DNA of 11,061 bases. Origin: Chloroflexota bacterium (GTDB lineage: Bacteria; Chloroflexota; Limnocylindria; Limnocylindrales; CSP1-4). The notes under the pieces are model-generated. The model searched no databases, was not told where the DNA came from, and was given only the letters and a program-made list of their open reading frames with translations. The position numbers were made by a program, and so were the translations under genes. Location of the stretch: positions 1-11,061 of the forward strand of contig JAJYGO010000304.1 of NCBI GenBank assembly GCA_021785115.1, given 5' to 3'. Below, in pieces: positions 7,811-11,061 of this stretch; position 1 is the stretch's first letter; each line of letters opens with the position of its first letter.

Positions 7811-8083
7811 ATGCACCATGCAGGCGACGTGCGTCCAGTTGACGAAACGCCAGCGGCAGGCTCCATGCTGGGGGCGGGTCCAGGCCACAATCGTCGGCTT
7901 TGCCATCCCGCCCAAGGGCTGTGCACGGGCCGGGTCCAGGACCTGCCGCCGACGTTCCTCCCGTCGCGGCTCTGGATCACCGGTGCGGGCTGGCTGGTCT
8001 GGATCGGCGAGGCGCTCGCCGCGGACGGCAGCGCCGTCCTGCTCCTCGACGCCGCGCCGATCGCGGGGCTCGAGCACCCGTAG
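7811..8083 (+). pseudogene. possible gene remnant upstream of the sigma factor operon
   Basis: A + frame of 90 codons from ATG 7811 to TAG 8083. The first ~37 codons have ordinary mixed third positions, while from about 7921 to the stop almost every third base is G or C. The protein there reads like a real C-terminus (RLWITGAGWLVWIGEALAAD, then GSAVLLLDAAPIAGLEHP). No start codon with a ribosome site introduces the coding-looking part. The simplest reading is the 3' end of a decayed or truncated gene; a short real gene or chance is also possible. I do not recognise the sequence. Confidence 0.22.
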
Positions 8084-8124
8084 GGAGCGCCCGCGCCCTC
8101 TCCCAGTCCGCTCTGACGAAGATC

Positions 8125-8149
8125 GAACCTTCCGCGCGCGTCCGTCGTC
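8125..8149 (+). promoter_or_regulatory. candidate ECF-type autoregulatory promoter
   Basis: GAACC at 8125-8129, a 16-nt spacer, and CGTC at 8146-8149. ECF sigma factors commonly use a GAAC-type -35 and a CGTC-like -10 with about this spacing, and often drive their own gene. Transcription would begin near 8156-8160, leaving a short leader that contains the AGGGAGG ribosome site. That agrees with a start at 8180. Motif match only; short motifs also occur by chance in GC-rich DNA. Confidence 0.35.
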
Positions 8150-8167
8150 TGGACGTGTATGGTCGGC

Positions 8168-8174
8168 AGGGAGG
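8168..8174 (+). promoter_or_regulatory. ribosome binding site of the sigma factor gene
   Basis: AGGGAGG lies 5 nt before GTG 8180 but only 2 nt before ATG 8177 and downstream of ATG 8159, so GTG 8180 is the preferred start. Confidence 0.55.
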
Positions 8175-8179
8175 CGATG

Positions 8180-8728
8180 GTGGCGGACCGGGAGGACAGC
8201 GGGGGCCGCAGCGAGGCCGAGCGGGCGGCCGCGTTCGCGCGCCTGACAGACCGTGCCCTGGCGCCCTCCTACCGGCTCGCGGCGCTGCTGCTGGGCAGCG
8301 AGATCGAGGCCCAGGACGCGGTGCAGGACGCCGCCCTCCGCGCCTGGGACCGCTTCGCCGACCTGCGGGACCCGGAGCGCTTCGAGGCCTGGTTCGGGCG
8401 CATCCTCGTGAACGGCTGCCGCGACCGGCTGCGGCAGCGCCGGCGGGTGCGCACGCTGCCCATGGACTACGTCCCCGACCTGCCGGCACCCGACGGCCTG
8501 CCGCGCCTCGTCGAGCGCGACGCCCTGCGCCGTTCGCTCGCCGAGCTCACCGCGGACCAGCGCACGGTCGTGGTCCTGCACTACTTCGCCGGCCTCTCGC
8601 TCGAAGAGGTGGCCGAGCACACCGGTGCGCGGCCCGGCACGGTGAAGTCCCGCCTGCACGCCGCGCTCGCGGTGCTCCACGCCGCCTACGACGCGGCCCA
8701 GCGCACCGGCGGGGGGAGTCTGCGATGA
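8180..8728 (+). CDS. ECF-subfamily RNA polymerase sigma-70 factor
   Basis: 182 residues, the usual ECF length. Region 2 spans about residues 19-89: an AFARL...YRLAALLLG helix, then EAQDAVQDAALRAWDRFADLRD, matching the conserved region-2.2 pattern (A-E/Q-D-A-V-Q-D/E-x-x-L-R-A-W), and WFGRILVNGCRDRLRQRRR, matching regions 2.3-2.4, for -10 recognition. A linker with PMDYVPDLPAP follows, then region 4 at about 112-166: L-x-x-L-T-A-D-Q-R-T-V-V-V-L-H-Y-F, G-L-S-L-E-E-V-A-E and the helix-turn-helix recognition segment G-A-R-P-G-T-V-K-S-R-L-H-A-A-L. No extra C-terminal domain is present. The stop overlaps the start of the next gene (ATGA), the standard layout for a sigma factor and its anti-sigma partner. 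It probably directs its own operon from the candidate promoter just upstream, and perhaps related propeller genes. The stimulus is unknown. ATG 8177 and ATG 8159 are alternative starts. Confidence 0.95.
   Translation: MADREDSGGRSEAERAAAFARLTDRALAPSYRLAALLLGSEIEAQDAVQDAALRAWDRFADLRDPERFEAWFGRILVNGCRDRLRQRRRVRTLPMDYVPDLPAPDGLPRLVERDALRRSLAELTADQRTVVVLHYFAGLSLEEVAEHTGARPGTVKSRLHAALAVLHAAYDAAQRTGGGSLR
8711..8718 (+). promoter_or_regulatory. ribosome binding site inside the sigma gene for the anchored propeller gene
   Basis: GGGGGGAG ends 6 nt before ATG 8725, an ideal spacing. The second gene of the pair can therefore be translated independently as well as by coupling at the ATGA overlap. Confidence 0.6.
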
Positions 8729-10737
8729 ACGACGAACGGTTCGAGCGCGACCTCCACGCGGTGCTCGAGGCGCTGGCGCCACGGGACGTCCCGGCCGAGC
8801 TGCGCGCCGCCGTGGCGGCCGTCCCGCAGCGGCCCGCCCGGCGTGGCCGGCGCTGGCAGGGGCGCCTCCTCGCGGCCGCCGCTGCGGTGGTGATCCTCGC
8901 GGCCGCCGCGCTGGTCGCGATCCTTGCCCGCCCGGCGGTGGGGCCGGGGTCGGCGCTGCCCACGCCCCACAGCGCGCTCGTCAGCGGCTTCGTCGAGCAG
9001 ACCGACGGGCTCTACGGCTACCGCATGCTGCGCCCCGCGAACTGGACACCCGAGGGAGGCGGACTGCCGTTCGGTCGTGGGTACTTGGCGCCCGGCTTCG
9101 AGGGCACGCAGGTGCAGGGGATCGTCATGACGGTGGTGAACCTGCAGGTGGCCGGGGAGGCCGCGGAACCGACCGGCACCATCGGGGACTGGGTCCTGTT
9201 CGGGCAGCACCCGACCCTCCAGGCCTGGACGGCCGCCATCGAGGCGGGCTGGAGACGCGACGGCTGGGGCTTCACGCTCCTGCGCTCGCTGCCCACGGCG
9301 AAGATCTACGCGCTCACCTCGCTCGGCGGCAGGCCGACACCCGTCCTCGTGCTGTCGGCCTACGCGATCGCCGAGGGCCAGCCGTTCCTGCTCCAGCTGC
9401 AGGGCAGCGGCACGTACCGGGATCTGACCCGGCTGGAGAGCGACGGTGTCCTCGACGACTTCGCCACGATGGTGGCGAGCATCCGGGCGGTGCCACCCGA
9501 GGCACAGAACGTCGCGCCGCCCCTCCCGACCCCGGCGTCGCCGGAGCCGTACCAGCCGACGGCTCCTCCCGGCCCATCGCCCGTGGCCTCGTTCGCGCTG
9601 CCCTCGACGCTCGGCGCCTTCACGACACCGGTCCCCCCGGCGGCCGACGTCCCCTGGACCGGCATCCGCTGGACGCGACTCGCGGCCGGTGATCCGCTCG
9701 CGCAGGTGCGCTCGGTCGTGCGCTGGAGCGGTGGCTTCCTCGCTGTCGGCCTCGACCAGCAGGGCCCGAGCGGATGGTGGACGCCCCTGTGGCGCTCGAG
9801 CGACGGGGCCCACTGGCAACCCCTGGGCCCCGTGCTGGGAACGAACGCGCTCGTGCTCGGCGTGGCGGCGGGAGGTCAGCTCGTGGCGTTCACCGCTGCC
9901 GGCGGCACCGCATCGTGCCCGCCGTCGATGTGCGGCAGCCTGTACGGCCCGATCACGTCGTGGACCTCGGCGGACGGCCTGGCCTGGATCGCCCACGCCG
10001 GTCCGGACCTGCCGCTGCCGCCCGACGGCGAACCGCACGTCTCGCTTGCGGGCGGGCCCGCCGGTGCGGTCGCCGCGTTCGCGCCTGTCTCGGGCGGGGC
10101 CGACCTGACGGCCCGGGTGGCGACCTCGCCCGACGGCGTCACGTGGTCGCTGCTGCCCCTTGCCGCCTTGCCGGCCGACACGCTCCTCTGGGACGTGCAC
10201 GCCACGACGGCCGGGTTCGTCGCCGCGGGGCGCACGTGGCCGGCCGGCGGCTCGATCACCGGGAGCCTCGCGCTCACCTCGCGCGACGGCCGCACCTGGA
10301 CGAGCACGCCGCTGCCCATCGCAGCCGACCGCGTGGCGCTGGTCGATGGACTCCTCCAGGGCGCGGGCGGCTTCCTCGCCACGGGCTCCGACTACGGGCT
10401 GCTGGGGACCACCCTCTGGTGGCGCTCGAGCGACGGCCGGACCTGGCAGGCGCTGGCGGACTATCCGCCGCTCGGCACCTGCCCGATCGCCGTCTGTGGT
10501 CCGGACACCCAGCCCGAGGGCGACCTGGGCGCCGACGGCACCCGCATGGTGGCCTATCGCGGCGGCACCGATCCGGGGGTGTGGACGTCCGCCGATGGCC
10601 GATCCTGGAGCCGGCTCGCGGAGCCTGGCACCCCGCTCTCGGTATTCCAGGCGAGCGGCGAGCTCGTCGTGCTGCCCGATGGCGTGCTCCTGACCGACGG
10701 GTCGACGACCTGGTTCGGGCAGGCGCAGACGCGCTGA
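8725..10737 (+). CDS. single-pass membrane protein with Asp-box beta-propeller, putative anti-sigma partner
   Basis: 670 residues, start overlapping the sigma stop. Residues 1-47 are a short, charged, presumably cytoplasmic segment (NDERFERDLHAVLEAL, then PRDVPAELRAAVAAVP and a basic RRGRRWQGR); 48-68 are one Ala-rich membrane helix. Residues about 85-250 form a globular domain beginning near 95 with LYGYRMLRPANW; the Y-x-Y...P-x-x-W pattern is loosely like PsbP/MOG1-type domains (weak). A Pro-rich linker (about 255-300) leads to a propeller with Asp-boxes near residues 356, 413, 466, 517, 566 and 620. Two C-P-x-x-x-C-G loops (Cys398/403 and Cys586/591) suggest disulfides and an extracytoplasmic location. 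Position and topology argue that the N-terminus holds the sigma factor at the membrane while the outer domains sense a signal. However, no zinc-binding H-x3-C-x2-C anti-sigma motif is present, so this role is inference. An in-frame upstream extension is a shadow of the sigma gene. Confidence 0.88.
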   Translation: MNDERFERDLHAVLEALAPRDVPAELRAAVAAVPQRPARRGRRWQGRLLAAAAAVVILAAAALVAILARPAVGPGSALPTPHSALVSGFVEQTDGLYGYRMLRPANWTPEGGGLPFGRGYLAPGFEGTQVQGIVMTVVNLQVAGEAAEPTGTIGDWVLFGQHPTLQAWTAAIEAGWRRDGWGFTLLRSLPTAKIYALTSLGGRPTPVLVLSAYAIAEGQPFLLQLQGSGTYRDLTRLESDGVLDDFATMVASIRAVPPEAQNVAPPLPTPASPEPYQPTAPPGPSPVASFALPSTLGAFTTPVPPAADVPWTGIRWTRLAAGDPLAQVRSVVRWSGGFLAVGLDQQGPSGWWTPLWRSSDGAHWQPLGPVLGTNALVLGVAAGGQLVAFTAAGGTASCPPSMCGSLYGPITSWTSADGLAWIAHAGPDLPLPPDGEPHVSLAGGPAGAVAAFAPVSGGADLTARVATSPDGVTWSLLPLAALPADTLLWDVHATTAGFVAAGRTWPAGGSITGSLALTSRDGRTWTSTPLPIAADRVALVDGLLQGAGGFLATGSDYGLLGTTLWWRSSDGRTWQALADYPPLGTCPIAVCGPDTQPEGDLGADGTRMVAYRGGTDPGVWTSADGRSWSRLAEPGTPLSVFQASGELVVLPDGVLLTDGSTTWFGQAQTR

Positions 10738-10760
10738 CCCGCACGCCCAACACCTGTTGC

Positions 10761-10810
10761 GGTCGGCAGTCAGCCGACTCGCTGCTCGGCCGCCGGTGCA
10801 GCCCCGCACC
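10761..10810. terminator. possible bidirectional hairpins between convergent genes
   Basis: The 74-nt gap between the two convergent stops holds two small stem-loops: GTCGGC-agtca-GCCGAC (10762-10778) and GGTGC-agcccc-GCACC (10795-10810). Neither is followed by a T-run on either strand, so intrinsic termination would be weak. The position is right, the structure modest. Confidence 0.25.
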
Positions 10811-10811
10811 C

Positions 10812-11061
10812 TCACCCCGGTCCGATCTCCTCCCAGGTCGCGCCGCCGTCGGTGGTGCGGTACAGACGTCCGACGAGCCCGAGCGCCCAGCCGTCGGTCG
10901 CGGACACGAACGAGACCGGCTGCACGCCCTCGATCCCGAGACTGTCGGGCACCGCGGGCCACGCATCGGCGGTCCAGGTCGCCCCGCCATCGCGTGAGAT
11001 CACGGTCCCGAGGCGTCCTCCGGAGAGGAACCCCTGCGCGACGACCGTGCCGACCGGCAGG
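10812..11061 (-). CDS. Ycf48/BNR-like beta-propeller protein, C-terminal end only
   Basis: Minus strand; the frame is open to the right window edge (first complete codon at 11060) and ends at TGA 10812-10814, giving 82 visible residues of the C-terminus. Seen: a canonical Asp-box S-R-D-G-G-A-T-W, then F-V-S-A-T-D-G-W-A-L-G-L-V-G-R-L-Y-R-T-T-D-G-G-A-T-W-E-E. The pattern D-G-W-A-x-G...G-x-(L/I)-x-(R/H)-T-T-D-G-G-x-T-W is typical of Ycf48/HCF136-like and related BNR propeller proteins. These boxes are closer to the classical DGG-x-TW form than those of the + strand genes (S-x-DG-x-x-W), so this is a different subfamily. It converges on the anchored propeller gene with a 74-nt gap. The internal GTG at 11003 is not the real start. 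Function is unknown; the N-terminus and any signal peptide lie outside the window. Confidence 0.8.
   Translation of the reverse strand, partial: LPVGTVVAQGFLSGGRLGTVISRDGGATWTADAWPAVPDSLGIEGVQPVSFVSATDGWALGLVGRLYRTTDGGATWEEIGPG

Larger units (their letters stand above)
7758..8179. other. divergent intergenic region between the small membrane gene and the sigma operon
   Basis: About 420 nt with no confident gene. It should hold the promoter of the minus-strand small membrane protein (no clear -10/-35 seen), the possible gene remnant ending at 8083, and the candidate ECF-type promoter at 8125-8149. A short inverted repeat GCATG-CAC-CATGC (7809-7821) lies just upstream of the minus-strand gene. 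Confidence 0.4.

Noticed and set aside
7809..7821. Operator candidate GCATG-CAC-CATGC upstream of the small minus-strand gene
   Set aside because: Arms of only 5 bp; such inverted repeats are expected several times by chance in a window of this size.
5695..7980. 761-codon minus-strand open frame
   Set aside because: Spans the end of the GWP gene, the membrane protein and the small minus-strand gene in another frame; Arg/Pro/Gly-rich with no recognisable domain.
7900..8724. Apparent upstream extension of the sigma-coupled propeller frame
   Set aside because: It runs antagonistically through the sigma gene in another frame and is Arg/Pro-rich. ATG 8725 has an ideal ribosome site.
8686..10962. 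758-codon minus-strand open frame
   Set aside because: Antisense shadow of the anchored propeller gene, low-complexity composition, crossing the real convergent gene in a different frame.
1..11061. tRNA/rRNA genes, CRISPR arrays, insertion sequences, integrase or attachment sites
   Set aside because: Looked for conserved tRNA T-arm sequences, regular direct repeats, terminal inverted repeats and transposase/integrase motifs; none found by eye.

Overview
The window is very GC-rich, densely packed bacterial DNA with strongly GC-biased third codon positions. GTG and ATG starts overlap preceding stops by 4 nt. The combination of an ECF sigma factor, membrane-anchored proteins full of W-T-S-x-D-G-x-x-W (Asp-box) repeats, and Pro/Ser/Thr-rich linkers suggests a high-GC Chloroflexota (Limnocylindria-like) genome, with Actinomycetota as the alternative. 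This placement is inference from style; no marker gene is present.

Left block (2-6017, + strand): three translationally coupled genes. The first is the C-terminal part of an Asp-box beta-propeller protein that enters from the left edge. The second (start GTG 985, GTGA overlap) is a lipoprotein with two propeller-like halves. The third (start ATG 3348, ATGA overlap) is a protein with an N-terminal membrane anchor, a TolB/WD40-like N-terminal half, and a C-terminal half built on nine GWP-type repeats. All three appear to act outside the cytoplasm and probably form one operon. A six-helix membrane protein of unknown function (6094-6732) follows on the same strand.

Middle block (6733-8179): the least convincing coding region. 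It holds a doubtful + strand ORF with a hydrophobic core, a probable small three-helix membrane protein on the minus strand (7470-7757), and a reading frame (to 8083) whose last ~160 nt look coding but lack a convincing start.

Right block (8125-10737, + strand): a candidate ECF-type promoter, an ECF sigma factor gene (GTG 8180), and, overlapping it by ATGA, a single-pass membrane protein. That protein has a short cytoplasmic N-terminus, one transmembrane helix, a globular domain and an Asp-box propeller. The layout is that of a sigma factor with its membrane-bound anti-sigma partner, except that the extracytoplasmic part is a large beta-propeller. A convergent minus-strand gene, of which only the C-terminal end is visible (10812-11061), encodes yet another propeller protein, of the Ycf48/BNR type.

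Overall, five of the six genes I am most sure of outside the membrane-protein block are either extracytoplasmic beta-propellers or the sigma factor coupled to one. The main hypothesis from this window is a surface-sensing regulatory system that uses propellers as sensor domains. No RNA genes, CRISPR arrays, insertion sequences or integrases were seen.
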